DNA of 64,000 bases from Cordilura impudica (Eukaryota > Arthropoda > Insecta > Diptera > Scathophagidae), in contig OY821518.1 of NCBI GenBank assembly GCA_963682025.1, positions 227,583,070 through 227,647,069 of the forward strand. Direction: 5' to 3'. Positions 23,501 through 34,100 of the stretch are shown here, piece after piece. Within the stretch, counting starts at the first letter, position 1. Every line of letters begins with the position of its first letter. Both the position numbers and the translations under genes were made by a program. Below the pieces are notes generated by a model. It was not told the origin of the DNA, did not search any database, and was given only the letters and a program-made list of their open reading frames with translations.

Positions 23501-23570
23501 TATGTTTTCTGAAATTCAAATGATGTTTTCTGAAATTATAATGATGGTTTCTGGAATACAATTGATGTTT
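20505..23570. repeat. 21-bp satellite array, about 146 units
   Basis: Tandem copies of a unit like TGATGTTTTCTGAAATTCAAT. Point variants recur in fixed order, giving a higher-order pattern: about 20 units near 21480-21900 reappear in the same order 33 units (693 bp) downstream. Because 21 is a multiple of three and the unit has no stop in several frames, long open frames arise (20504-21433 and 21420-23597, MFSEIQL heptads; 23013-23351 on the minus strand). The frame changes at about 21416, where 8 bp of one unit are lost. I consider these frames non-coding: no splice or promoter context and no non-repeat sequence. Confidence 0.9.
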
Positions 23571-23776
23571 TTTAAAAGACAATTGGAAAATGTTTAGAAA
23601 AGAACATATCATAATTTTTTCACAAATACAATCAGATAAATTCACACCGATTTACACTTCAGCTCACACCGATGTATTACGCTGTTTTTGCGATTGTATT
23701 GTAAAATATAAATTTACCCCCCTGCGCGTATAGATGTTTACACATCAAAAAGAGTTTAATAACCTAATCCAAACAA
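23571..23776. other. Short AT-rich link between satellite and repeat
   Basis: Nothing recognisable. Confidence 0.4.
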
Positions 23777-24230
23777 ACAAAGTTTTTATTAAAACTCTTT
23801 ATTTCCTTATTCATATAAGTTTTGAATCTATCCATGACTGTGTGTGACTTTGCGTGACTGTGCGTGACTATGTCAAAGTTAATACTTTTTCACGGCAAGT
23901 CTATCGCCAAAGTTTCAGATCGAACGGATAAGGAGAAATTGGTTTTAAATCACTCCGTGACCGTGCGTAACTATGCGTGACTGTGCGTGAATATGCCGAA
24001 GTTAATCTTTCTTTCCAGCAAGTATATCGAGCAGGTTTCAGATTGATTGGATGAGGGGAAATCCGTTTTAGATCTCTCCGTGACTGTGCGTGACGATGCG
24101 TGACTGTGCGTGACTAAGTCAAAGTTATTTTTTTTCACAGCTAGTGTATGGCCAAGTTTCAGATCAATTGGATAAGGGGGAATGGGGTTGACCCACGACA
24201 GACAGACAGACAGAGAGTATGAGTAAAAGA
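23777..24230 (+). repeat. GTGACTGTGCGTGACT repeat, right copy with three tandem modules
   Basis: After the shared ACAAAGTTTTTATTAAAACT, a module of about 121 bp (CTCCGTGACTGTGCGTGACT ... AAGTTTCAGATCGATTGGAT) occurs three times from about 23826, 23947 and 24069. It ends GACAGACAGAGAGTATGAGT, as does the left copy. Confidence 0.75.
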
Positions 24231-24289
24231 AAGAGTTTAAAAATTACAAAAGTTTAAAATATTCCTTTTTATGCTGCTAACAAAATAAT

Positions 24290-25785
24290 GGAAACCTTTA
24301 CTATACAATAATTGAAAACTTCCTCTCAAAATTTTGTTTCCATTATATCTTAGTACTGCTTCACAACACCAAAGCATGGAGTCAATTAAATGGTTAAATA
24401 TATGCATTGATATTTTTGGCCACTATGGGATCAGTTCTGTATGTGTAATTTCGTGTCCATATTTTTCTATCTACAATATTCTATAAATTTTCTATGGAAT
24501 TGAGATCTGGTGACTGCGCTGGGCATTCCAAAACACTTTGGAGGTACAATTTGGGTCATTGGCTTCTTAAATTAAACTTGGAATCATCTGAATAGAGATT
24601 CAATTCAGCCTTGACAGTTCGTGTGATCTTTAGCAAAGTTTATACGGGCCAGACGATTTTTCTCTAATATCAGTGTATTCTTCACAGGACGATAACAACC
24701 GAGATCAGACTTAATTGCTCGTCGGGAAACAGTTCGAGCACATAATTATATTGTATACCACTATACGTCAAATATTTGACCAAGACCCATCTTTTACTAT
24801 ACCGACCCACTCAAAATCACTTTCTCTGTCGATTTAGCGATGTCCGTCCATCCGTCCGTCTGTCCGTCTGTGTGTCCATGTAAACTTTGTAATCAAAGTA
24901 CAGGTCGCAAATATAAATATATATTGATGAAATCTAGTATGTAAGCTTCTATCGGCCATAGGATAAGTTGGTGAAAATCGGTTCATGTTCCGACCTAGTC
25001 CCCATACAAATGAACTCTATGAGATCGACCTAAATTGCCATAAGATCCAAATTATCATATAAATCTCGGTCCAATTTGGTATGTGTATGTTTATTACATG
25101 TATTTACCAGTAGTCCAAAAATAAACCCTATAGGACAATTCTTACTCATGGTCCCCATATGAAGCTGATTCCCGATCTTCACTTAAATCTATCCAAAAAC
25201 AATAATATTGCACAGATTTTGCTCAAATTTGGTTTGTATATGTTTTTGCAAAATATAAGTGACATTACCAGATATGGTCAGGATCGGTCAATTTTTCGAC
25301 CTAGTCCCCATATAAATGTAGCATACGATATGAACTTTTTCATATCCGAAGGCAAAAAAGTTAATAACAATCCCACTCATATTTGGTTTATGCTTATTTT
25401 CTATATCTAATTAATTGAACGTAAGAGATAGGGCTCTAAACGCATGGTATAGGGTATCGTATAGTCGGTCTAGACTGACTTCTTTTAGTTTCAGATTGTT
25501 GATGACTTTTTTAGGTAGCATTTTTTAACATCTTTTAAACTCTCTTGCTATCAAATTATCCTGACTTTGACTCGTTCACGGTTTTTGCCGCCTAAATGTT
25601 GAGTCGTCACCTTTCACGATACTTCTAGATGATTTTTGAAATTATGGATTTATTCATAGAATATTTGTCACAAATTTTCTTTTGCTTAAAATCATTTATT
25701 ATTCTGATTTTAAACTCTTCAGAAAACTTAATTCATGCCATTTTTATATAATAATTAATTAGGAAATTAAAACATTGAAAAGTAC
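24290..25785 (-). pseudogene. Tc1-family transposase remnant, split by DINE-A
   Basis: From right to left on the minus strand: FSEEFKIRIINDFKQKKICD and ISKII.KYRE (N-terminal helix-turn-helix, about 25600-25760); then the DINE-A at 24752-25480; LARINFAKD-like sequence; and LECPAQSPDLNSIENL and VDRKIWTRNY (about 24450-24540), equivalent to [10 protein letters not shown] and [10 protein letters not shown] of the copy at 17185. A large internal segment with the HDNDPKHT Asp is missing. Many stops. Confidence 0.7.
24752..25480 (+). mobile_element. DINE-A copy inside a Tc1 remnant
   Basis: Starts TGTATACCACTATACG, core GTCCGTCTGTCCGTCTGTGTG at 24855-24875, and ends GGTATAGGGTATCGTATAGT with GTCGGTCTAGACTGAC. 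The final TTACTTGTT is eroded. Confidence 0.82.
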
Positions 25786-25948
25786 GATTTTGTTTAAAAA
25801 AACAATTGAAAGAAAACCTCATTAACTATAAATATTTAAGTAACGATTAAGATTTTATACATTTTCTTTCATCTCATTTTCTTTTTTTATTGTTTCAATC
25901 AACTCTGGTACAGAAGTTTAAAAGTTTCAATTATTTTGGCATCACTAA

Positions 25949-26574
25949 AAAATACTTTATTTCGTTTATCTATTCTTTTAAATTCTGCGGTCACAAGCAT
26001 TAACCGCCTAAGTCGAAAATCATGCTTTCGAGAAAAGTAACTTTTTATATAAATGTAATGGGGCTTCATTGCGACTTAGGTCAGTATGTTTGTATTAATA
26101 TCTTTTTTAAAAACATTGTGAGAGAAATGGGGATTTCACTTAAATATAAAGTTTTATTAGTAGAATATGACAGCATACATAACTCCAATCGTTTTTAAGT
26201 CGATTTAGCCGGTTATCGGTTGTGACCACAGAATTGTATTTTTTGTAATAAATTTGATATCTTTCGATATAGATCACACCAAAGAATGATTTCGCAAAAA
26301 ATATACATAATTTTAGGACGCGAAGGTATTACAAAATAACACAACAAAATTGTTACCAATGTATTGTCACCCACTGTATACACCATCATGTGGTGAGGAT
26401 AAAATGAGTTTTTGCTAATGTTCGTAGCTACTATAAATATTTTACTTTGTACGCAAATTTCACATCGCAAATTACAAATGATATCTATATATGTATATCA
26501 AAACCTTGGTGCGTATGTATGAAATCGCATCACGTCTGAACCACTGATGTTCTCCAGATTGTTCTTTTTTATGT
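25949..26574. other. Stretch with an orphan Tc1 terminus at 26346-26376
   Basis: The complement read from 26376 is CAGTGGGTGACAATACATTG, preceded by TA, the expected Tc1 target dinucleotide. No gene seen. Confidence 0.5.
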
Positions 26575-26599
26575 TTGAGTGGCATAGGAGCCGTGGGCG

Positions 26600-26975
26600 C
26601 TTCACCTCGCACACAAAGTAATTATTTAATATCATATGTCTCGAGTTCTATTACAGGCAGAGCTTTACAAATTTATGTTCCTTCATCTATTATTACTATG
26701 AGTAGCCGTACTGAATACTGGCGGTATCGGATAAGTGTGCGTGTCACCAAAGTAAGTATATCTGGAGTGAGGTAAAAGATAGAGTAACAATACTTTGTGT
26801 GAGTTCACAGGGTTAAGTGTTAGTAGCCTCACTGAAAACAGGCGGCGTGGCATCTTCCATACAAAGTAATTATTCAATATCACATATCTCGACTTCTATG
26901 AAATGGAGAGCTTTGAAAATTTGTGTGAAGTCATCTGTTATTAATGTAAGTATATGTTCTGAAAATGTGCGTACA
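26600..26975 (+). repeat. Dispersed repeat, two tandem units of about 247 bp
   Basis: The block ACAAAGTAATTATTYAATATCA, TCTCGA.TTCTAT and GGAGAGCTTT occurs at 26619-26690 and again at 26862-26935. A third copy lies in reverse at 62720-62985. No coding potential; nature unknown. Confidence 0.6.
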
Positions 26976-27083
26976 AAGTAATAAAGAAATAAAAGCATTG
27001 ATGCGTATCTGACCATGACGGCTGAGGAACTCAAGCTATCCACCTAATATTCAACCCATATGTTCGTGAGGTGCTCCGAATTG

Positions 27084-27640
27084 TTATACTCTATAATGAG
27101 TGGTCAGGGTGTATTGAGTTTGTGTTGATGTTTGTAACTACAACAAATATTTGTCTGCAAGTCCATGCAAAAATCGTAATCAAACTACAGGTCGCCAATA
27201 TGAATATATTTTGGCGAAATTTGATATGCAAGCTTTTATCGACCATAAGACAAATGCTATTGAAATTTGTGTATATCGCAGCTTGCCCAAACCCCTGACT
27301 GCTACGATATCGACTAAAATTGCCATAAGATGCAGTTTACCGTATAGATCTCGGCCAAATGTGGTTTGAGTATTTATTAGATCTATTAATCAGTATTTTA
27401 AAAATAAAGCTATAGGACAATTTTTATTCGTAACCTCCATAAATTTATCAAAAAACAAAAATACAGCACAGATTTCTCTTAAATTAAGTTGCTTAACCAA
27501 ATATGGTCAGAATCCGTCCTTTTTTGACTGAAAATTTGGTTTATGCTTATTTTCTGTATCCAATTAGTTGAACCTAGGAGAAAGGGTCTCTAAACGCATG
27601 GCATAGTCGGTCTGGAGCGACTATAATTTCATTATTTGTT
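27084..27640 (+). mobile_element. DINE-A copy, internally deleted, tandem upstream unit
   Basis: Starts TTATACTCTATAATGAGTGG, lacks the GTCCGTC core, and ends GTCGGTCTGGAGCGACTATA then ATTATTTGTT, which is directly joined to the next copy's 5' end. Confidence 0.75.
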
Positions 27641-28333
27641 ATACCCTATACCACTATGTGGTTTGGGTATAATGACTTTGTGCTGCTGTTTGTAAATACC
27701 AAAAATATTTGACCTAGACCCATCTTTTATTATACCGATCGAATCAGAATCACTATCTGATTCGATTTAACGATGTCCGTCCGTCCGTCCGTCTGTGTGT
27801 CCATTTAAAGCTTGTAATCAAACTGCAGGTCGCAAATATGAATATATTTTGATGAAATTTGGTATATAAGCCTTTATCGGCCATGGGATGAACGCTATTG
27901 AAATTGGTGGGAATCGGTCCATGTTCAGACCTAGCCCCCATACAAATGACCCCTATGAAATCGACTTAAATTGCCATAAGATCCAAATTATCATATAACT
28001 CTTAGTCAAATTGGGTTTGTATGTGCTTATTACATCCATTACTCAGTAGTCCAAAAATGAACCCTGTGGGACAACTCTTAGTCATAGGCCCCATATAGAG
28101 CTGCTTCCCGATCTTCTCTTAAATCTATCAAAAAACAAAAATATTGCACTGATTCTTCTCAAATTTTGTTTGTATATATTTTTGCAAAATACAAGAGACC
28201 TTACCAAACATGGTCAGGATTGGTCCATTTTTGGGCCTAGTCCCCATATAGATATAGCATCCGATATGAAGTTTTTCATATCTGCAGCCGAAAAAATAAT
28301 AAAAATCCCACTCAAATTTGGTTTATGCTTATT
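27641..28333 (+). mobile_element. DINE-A copy, tandem downstream unit, 3' truncated
   Basis: Begins ATACCCTATACCACTATGTG immediately after the previous copy's TTTGTT, a head-to-tail junction. It is cut at TTTGGTTTATGCTTATTTTT by the DINE-B start, losing the last part and terminal palindrome. Confidence 0.85.
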
Positions 28334-30018
28334 TTTATACCCTCCACTCCAGTGTGCAGAGGGCATATATAAGTTTGTCATTCTGTTTGTAATAATTAGA
28401 AAAAAAATTTTGGACCCCATAAAATATATATATTTGTGATCCTTATAACAACCGGAGTTGATATAGCGATGTCCGTCTGTCCGTCTGTCTGTCCAACTGT
28501 GGAAATCACGATGACGGCATCAATCGGGCAGCTAGGGTACTCGTTGGCATAAAAAATGATTCAATAACATCCTGAAAATTTTGCAATTTAAAATCGTCCA
28601 AATCGGTCGATTAGGGCCCGAGATTTGAATGAAGAACTAAAAAAAGTCTTGAAAAAATATAATTTTCTATGTTGTTCTTGTCACGATCACGCCTTCAATA
28701 GTGCAGCTACAGTGATCATTTTTAACGAGAATGATTCACCAAATTCATGGGAAGATTTCTATTTCAAAAATCATTGAAATCGGTGGAACAGATCCAAGGA
28801 AATCTCTGAAAAATAAAAAAAAAATTAAAAATGTGATGTTTCTATATTGTTCTTGTTGTTATTCTAAATGTTGCATTGTTGTCGTAGCTGGACTTGTTGT
28901 TTTTGTGTTCGTTGTGGTAATAATATAATAAAAACTAACCCTTTGTACATTTTTTTATTAACTCTGGTAGAAAAATTTAAAAGTTTCCATTGTTTTGGCA
29001 TTACTAAAAAAATTTGTTAGATCATTTCTGTTATTACCGCGAGCCTGCCTGCAAAATTTCAGATCGAATGGGTTACGGGAAAGGGGTTAAAATCGATCCA
29101 AAATTTTTTCGACAAGCAGACACTACGAGTTAATATAAAGGGAGTAAAAATTCACCAACATCTAAAGCAAATAATGCTAAAATACCTAGTTGTTAATAAA
29201 AAAAAAACAGTGTAAATTTAACAAAAAAAATGTTTATGTATTAATTTATTTAAAGAGAAAAACACAACAATAACGTTTGATGTTGTATTTTTTGTGTGTA
29301 ATATTTACATATACATACATACACACACATATTAAATAATACAAATAATGTACATATATTCTATATATGTATGTATATCCATAACAACTGCATGGTAGAA
29401 ATAAATGGGTATAATTTATTAAAATAAAATTCTGCAATATTTTGTTGTGGGGAAAATACATTTCTTTTGCATTAACAGAGTGTCACTTCATTTTGCTCAG
29501 CGTGACTATGCCACAGTAGATGGCGCCACAATTTTTGTTTGTTCTAATTAGCTTTGCAATAGTTATTTCTATTTTAACATGAATGTTAATATTTTCAACT
29601 AGATATCATACAGAACAATGTTAAGAGTATACACGGGCTCGTCTTTTATTTCATACGTTTTTCTATTATTCTTTTACAAATATGAACATAAGTTTGGCAT
29701 ATTAACTTTTTGTTGTCTTTACACAATAGAGTTACCGAGTGCATCAAAACAGTTCTACATAGTTATGTAGAATTATGAATATTCTGCTTTGCCTACAAAA
29801 TATGTGATTGCGATTACATCTAATTTTTAAAAGTTGTTTATAATTACTGAAGCATTATTATTCACATAAATACAAAATTGCACTTTTTAAATTATCCATT
29901 CAAATTTAAGAATATAACAATTCTAAAAACTGGAATTAAAAATTTCCAATTATAAATTACAATTAATTAAATTTCAGAAAATCATATCAAAACGTCGGAA
30001 ATTACAATTTTAAATTTA

Positions 30019-30119
30019 TTCATAAAAATTAAAGTGTACTTCAAGTAGACTTTATCAACAAATTTTGTATGAAAAACAGACAATAAAGTCTACTTGAAGT
30101 ACACTTTAATTTTTATGAA
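30019..30119. mobile_element. 101-bp palindromic MITE with TA flanks
   Basis: Two 37-bp arms, 30019-30055 and 30083-30119, are perfect reverse complements (TTCATAAAAATTAAAGTG...) around a 27-bp loop. TA precedes and follows. The sister DINE-B at about 46450 lacks it, so it is a separate insertion, of Tc1/mariner type by its TA. Confidence 0.85.
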
Positions 30120-30257
30120 TACGGGTGTTAATATATAAATTTTATTCGTTAAACACAAATTGAAATTCCAAAAAAAAAACACCAAATACCTATGTTTACA
30201 TTTAAAAAATTTTTACATTTAAAAAAAATATTGACATTCAAGAGAAATTGATAGCTT

Positions 30258-30838
30258 TTCAGTACCGCGATTCACGATAGTCGAATCGTTAAAAAAAAGA
30301 AAATAGCAAAATTATCAGTAAAATTTTTAAACGATATTCGCTATTGTTAAAGTCAGCTGTTGTTGTTATCTAAACGACAACCATTTTTGTGTTGTTTATT
30401 CAATCGATAAAAACTTAAATTTTTAGGTTGAAATGTCGTCATACATAAATAAAAATCATAAAATAGTGAAAATATTTTGCTTTTATTAAAAAACTTTTTT
30501 ATATAAATAAAAAAGTTAAATAGCATATTCAATTCATTATTTCATTTTCAAATAAATACACAGAAATATTAGTAAAAAAATAAAGATATTAAACATAAAC
30601 ATAAAATCATCCTGTCAAACACGAAGTAATTTGTTTTTTCTATTCTTCTTTGTGTTTTTCGCTTATTTTGACAGAGATGCCACTCGTTTACAATTTAAAT
30701 AAATAGAAAAATAGAGATGTCGACTGTCGTTAAGATGTATGTACTTTGTGAATCACTTAATCCTTAGTGCAAACAACAATAGCTGTCGATATATTTTGCG
30801 ATTGTCGGATCGTTGAAATTTACAGAATCACACTACAG
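30258..30838. mobile_element. Copy-specific insertion of about 570 bp in DINE-B
   Basis: Sequence between TTTTCAG and AGAAAACATTAAT is absent from the sister copy, where the flanks lie together near 46590-46615. Ends GTACCGCGATTC and the complement GTAGTGTGATTC are weakly inverted-repeat-like. Could instead be a deletion in the sister. Confidence 0.4.
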
Positions 30839-31610
30839 AAAACATTAATTTAAATTCAAAGAATTTTAGAAAACGTCAAATGATATTTAAGAATTGCGAA
30901 CATAAAAACTGTTACATAAATAAACGCAATTTGATGAGAATGTTATTTATATATAAATTTTCACAATTTTTTTTGGATGAAAATTTGAAGTTTTTCAGAA
31001 AATAAAGAGAACAAATTATTTTATTTAAAATGTTTGGGACATTTGGTTTTTTGCGTTTGGCATCCCAAATTTGAATATTTATTATTATAAATTTATTCTC
31101 TATGTTTTCCAAATATGGCAATATTTTAATAAAAAAGTTGAGAGAGCTTTTTTTTGTTTATTATTTTGTTACTCCATCCGATCTATATGGCCGCAATGAA
31201 GAAATATTTGGCCAGTTAAAAGAAACTATACAGCCACCTCCAATTAGCACGATTTAATGCATATAGCCACCCTGCACAATCATTACCTTTGCAATGGAGG
31301 CTAGGGCGTGCTATTTAATTAGCAAAGACTAAATTTAACGAGAAGTTATATCATATAACCGGAAACGCATGCATATAGGTATATAACCTAAATGCATGCC
31401 GACCAGCAACCACAATGACCAAAAAGCAAACACCGAAATAAATCCGAAATAATAGAAAAGACGAAAACCAACCCAAAGAATTTGCTGAAATTATTTGGTA
31501 TTAAGTTTAACAAATTGTTTACTTTTTCATTTACATTTATTATCAAGACTCAAACCGAGGTGGAGGGTATCAAAGATTCGGCACAGCCGAATTTAACACT
31601 CATACTTGTT

Positions 31611-31706
31611 TTATATCCAGTTAGTTGAGATTGAGTAGGGTCTCTAAACGCATGGTATAGGATATCGTATAGTCGGTCTTGACCGACTATAATTTTCTTA
31701 CTTGTT
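31611..31706 (+). repeat. DINE-A 3'-end fragment
   Basis: ATATCCAGTTAG...GGTATAGGATATCGTATAGT, palindrome GTCGGTCTTGACCGAC, then CTTACTTGTT. It abuts the DINE-B 3' end, and so may be the severed 3' end of a DINE-A into which a DINE-B inserted; compare 28333. Confidence 0.75.
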
Positions 31707-32222
31707 TTTGTTTGTGTTAGACTCCCTTAGGTGGCGCCCAGGTCGATTTTTTTGAAATCCTTATTTATAGACCGATTTGGGTGAAATTCACACCGTCTGA
31801 TCAAAGGAAAGCTTTGGCATATACCCGATCGAAGTTTCTGTGGTAGAGATATTTCCGCAAATGTAGTTTTCCCTATATATTACGTTAATATCATGATATT
31901 AAATTAAAATTTAGGTGGCGATATCTGAGCCCGAGCGCATTTTTAACAGCAAAAAATATTGGAATCTCCGTCATTTTCATTCAATTCAATTAATACTGTG
32001 GTAGAAAAAGGTGAAGGAGTGAAATTTCAAACTGATTTTTTAAAATTCGTTTGATTTGCCAGGTCCTTCAAAACATAATTTCTAGATTGTAGTATTTTAC
32101 ATCGTGATAAAATTCGGTTTTTGTATATTTGTCATATACATCAATAATTGCTAAAAAAAAAAAAAAAATATATGGCGCCATAGAACGCAGCGTCCTGAAA
32201 TTCACTTAAATTTTGATAAAAA
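31707..32222. other. Unassigned stretch
   Basis: Slightly less AT-rich, with GGTGGCG twice (31732, 31915) and an A-run at 32153-32168. No gene or termini recognised. Confidence 0.35.
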
Positions 32223-32975
32223 ATGACTTCAACCTTGATTTCACTTGATCTAAGAAAAGCATTTAATACAGTGACACATAATGTTTTAACAGATAAACTT
32301 TCCGCCGAATTTTGTTTCTTCTCTTCTTCTTGTGAATTATTACATTCTTACATTGAAAATCGTCGACAGAGTGTTGGTTTAAGTAAAAGCTTTTCTTCCA
32401 TATTTGGTCCTTTGTTATTTTTAATGTGTCTTAACGACTTTATTGAGTTTGTTGGTGTAAAATTTTTCCATTTGCCGATGACATTAACTTGTTGTATACT
32501 GGTGATACACAGTTCTTAGACTGTCATGAAGCTAACATTAATTATATTTTGTCCTTGTTTCCACGTGGCCAGTTCATAATAAGCTTAATTTTAAACCAAG
32601 CAAAACTAAGGCCCTACTTTTTGGTTCTCCTGCGAATGCTCTTCACACTTTAAACATTAACTTTGATTGGGTCTATGTTCAAATCGTAGATTCGCTCAAA
32701 TGCTTGGGTATTACTCTTGCTAGCACTCTCAATTTTGGAAACCATATTTCTGCGTTTTCGGCGAAAATAAATATGTCTTCTCGATCACTCCGTAATCTTG
32801 TTTTCTGCCAGTAAAAATTAACCTAGCTCGCTCACTTCTTATAACCCACATTCTTTATTGCTTAGATGTTTATTGTGGAACAACTGATGTTATTTTAAAG
32901 CGTTTGCGTTTAATTTTTCATCGAGTATTAAGGTATATTTTCGGTCTTAAAATTTCTGATCCGGAATATATATAC
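32223..32975 (+). pseudogene. Non-LTR reverse transcriptase remnant
   Basis: SLDLRKAFNTVTHNVL, with the motif that carries the first catalytic Asp, starts near 32241. GPLLFLMCLNDF follows, then in shifted frames NKLNFKPSKTKALLFGSP (about 32578-32635), VDSLKCLGITLASTLNFGNH (about 32687) and INLARSLLITHILYCLDVYCG (about 32818-32880). This is the order of a Jockey-superfamily enzyme, like the element at 41742-44841 but diverged. The endonuclease, the FADD motif and the 3' tail are lost or damaged. It ends abruptly at 32975. Confidence 0.75.
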
Positions 32976-33352
32976 TAGGCCGGGTCGATTTGTGCGGAGA
33001 CAAACAAATCGCCCATTGCTCAGTGAAAATCGTATTCTAGGGATCAAAATAAGAAACTTTGCCGAAGGAACCATACCTCTAAAACAAATTCTGATGTCCC
33101 AGAATTTAGGTCGAACTTTTGGGTAGGAGCAAATTTTGGAAAATCCCACTTTGACCCATTTAGAGTGCTCCAATCGAGTCCAAATGTATGACCGACCCCC
33201 ACTAACTTTGGAGGCCCGACCCACCCATGCCAGTGGCACACCCCCTGGAACTCCCCTGTTGGTTTCCCCATATAAACATTTCAAAAAATCGCCAGTTTTG
33301 GCACTTTACATGAAAAAATCAGCGAAATGCCTATGTTTTTTTCTTTTTGGAG
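32976..33352. other. GC-richer unassigned repeat-like block
   Basis: From GGCCGGGTCGATTTGTGCGG to about 33330 the base composition is clearly richer in G+C than its surroundings, with CCCACTTTGACCC and CACACCCCCTGGAACTCCCC. Short open frames on both strands are not convincing. The sharp left boundary against the reverse transcriptase suggests an inserted element. Confidence 0.4.
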
Positions 33353-33439
33353 TTTATTTTTCTCTTTAGAAATTTATTTAGTCAGAACATATGTAAATGA
33401 AAAAATGAATTTAACTAAGTAATAGAAAAGATATTAAAA

Positions 33440-33860
33440 AAATTTATTAGAAATTAGCGTTTTTTTACAACCCTTTTTAAACCAAGGCATCACTGTGATG
33501 CATTTGCATGTCGTAAACTTAGTTGTGTGGGTTTTTTATTCAACCCTTTTAAAAAATGAACGTATCACTGTGACACAATTGCCGGTCGTAAAATTGCTTG
33601 TGTGGGTTTTTTAAGCCACCACAAGACACAACTGCATGTCATAAACTTACTAGTGTAGTTTTTTTATAGCACCTACTTAAGAAATGAAGGTTGTTTTTAT
33701 GGCACCTTCTTAAGAAATGCGCGTTTTTTGCAACCATTTTAACAATTAAGGTATCACTGTAATGCACCGCAACCCCTTTAAAAAATGAACGTATCACTCT
33801 CACACAACTGCAGGTCGTAAAATTGCTTTGTGGGGTTTTAAGCCACCACAAGACACAGCA
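33440..33860. repeat. Subterminal tandem repeats of the TIR transposon
   Basis: Blocks such as AACCCTTTTAAAAAATGAACG, TATCACTGTGACACAA, GGTCGTAAAATTGCT and AAGCCACCACAAGACACA recur at about 33540-33625 and 33770-33860, with degenerate copies between. Subterminal repeats often bind transposase. Confidence 0.7.
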
Positions 33861-33910
33861 GGTAGAATTGAAATTACCATTTCATTCTTATTACCTCGTC
33901 TCGTAGACCA

Positions 33911-33945
33911 TATATAACGCAACAGTTTTTGTCTTTGCATTAAGT
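33911..33945 (+). promoter_or_regulatory. TATA box and likely start of transcription
   Basis: TATATAA at 33911-33917; a GCATTA start-like motif about 30 bp downstream (33938-33943). It precedes the ATG at 34101. Confidence 0.5.
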
Positions 33946-34100
33946 CGTTGTAAAGAACTCAAAGTGTGAAGTGCTAATTTCAAATAAAAATAAATATTAA
34001 AAAAAATATAATAAGTGAAGTGACCATTCGAAATCAAAAAGTTTACAATGAATCCACCATCCTCTACACAACATCAACATCAACAACTATCGAAAACGCA

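Larger units (their letters stand above)
19964..25948 (-). mobile_element. Tc1-type transposon expanded by satellite and DINE-A
   Basis: Left terminus CAGTGAGGGATAATACAACG at 19964. Transposase remnant on the minus strand at 24290-25785. Right end near 25948, where the complement reads AGTGATGCCAAAATAATTG and GAAACTTTTAA; a better matching terminus at 26376 is an alternative end. The interior contains the 20141-24230 repeat block and a DINE-A at 24752-25480. The extent is inferred from order and orientation. Confidence 0.5.
28334..31610 (+). mobile_element. DINE-B copy, full length (3.28 kb)
   Basis: From TTATACCCTCCACTCCAGTG to GAGGTGGAGGGTATC, a palindrome ATTCGGCACAGCCGAAT and ATACTTGTT. 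The core GTCCGTCTGTCCGTCTGTC is at 28470-28488. The sequence parallels 45119-47603 throughout, which defines the unit. Relative to that copy it has an extra MITE (30019-30119) and an extra block of about 570 bp (30258-30838). No Rep, helicase or other protein is encoded; short frames inside are not conserved between copies. Confidence 0.75.

Noticed and set aside
20504..23597. 309- and 725-codon open frames as genes for a heptad-repeat protein
   Set aside because: They consist wholly of a 21-bp satellite without stops; the frame changes at 21416, the other strand is open as well, and there is no unique sequence, promoter or splice context.
32928..33284. Minus-strand open frames in the GC-richer block as genes
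   Set aside because: Overlapping frames on both strands are open only because stops are rarer there; no motif or splice context.
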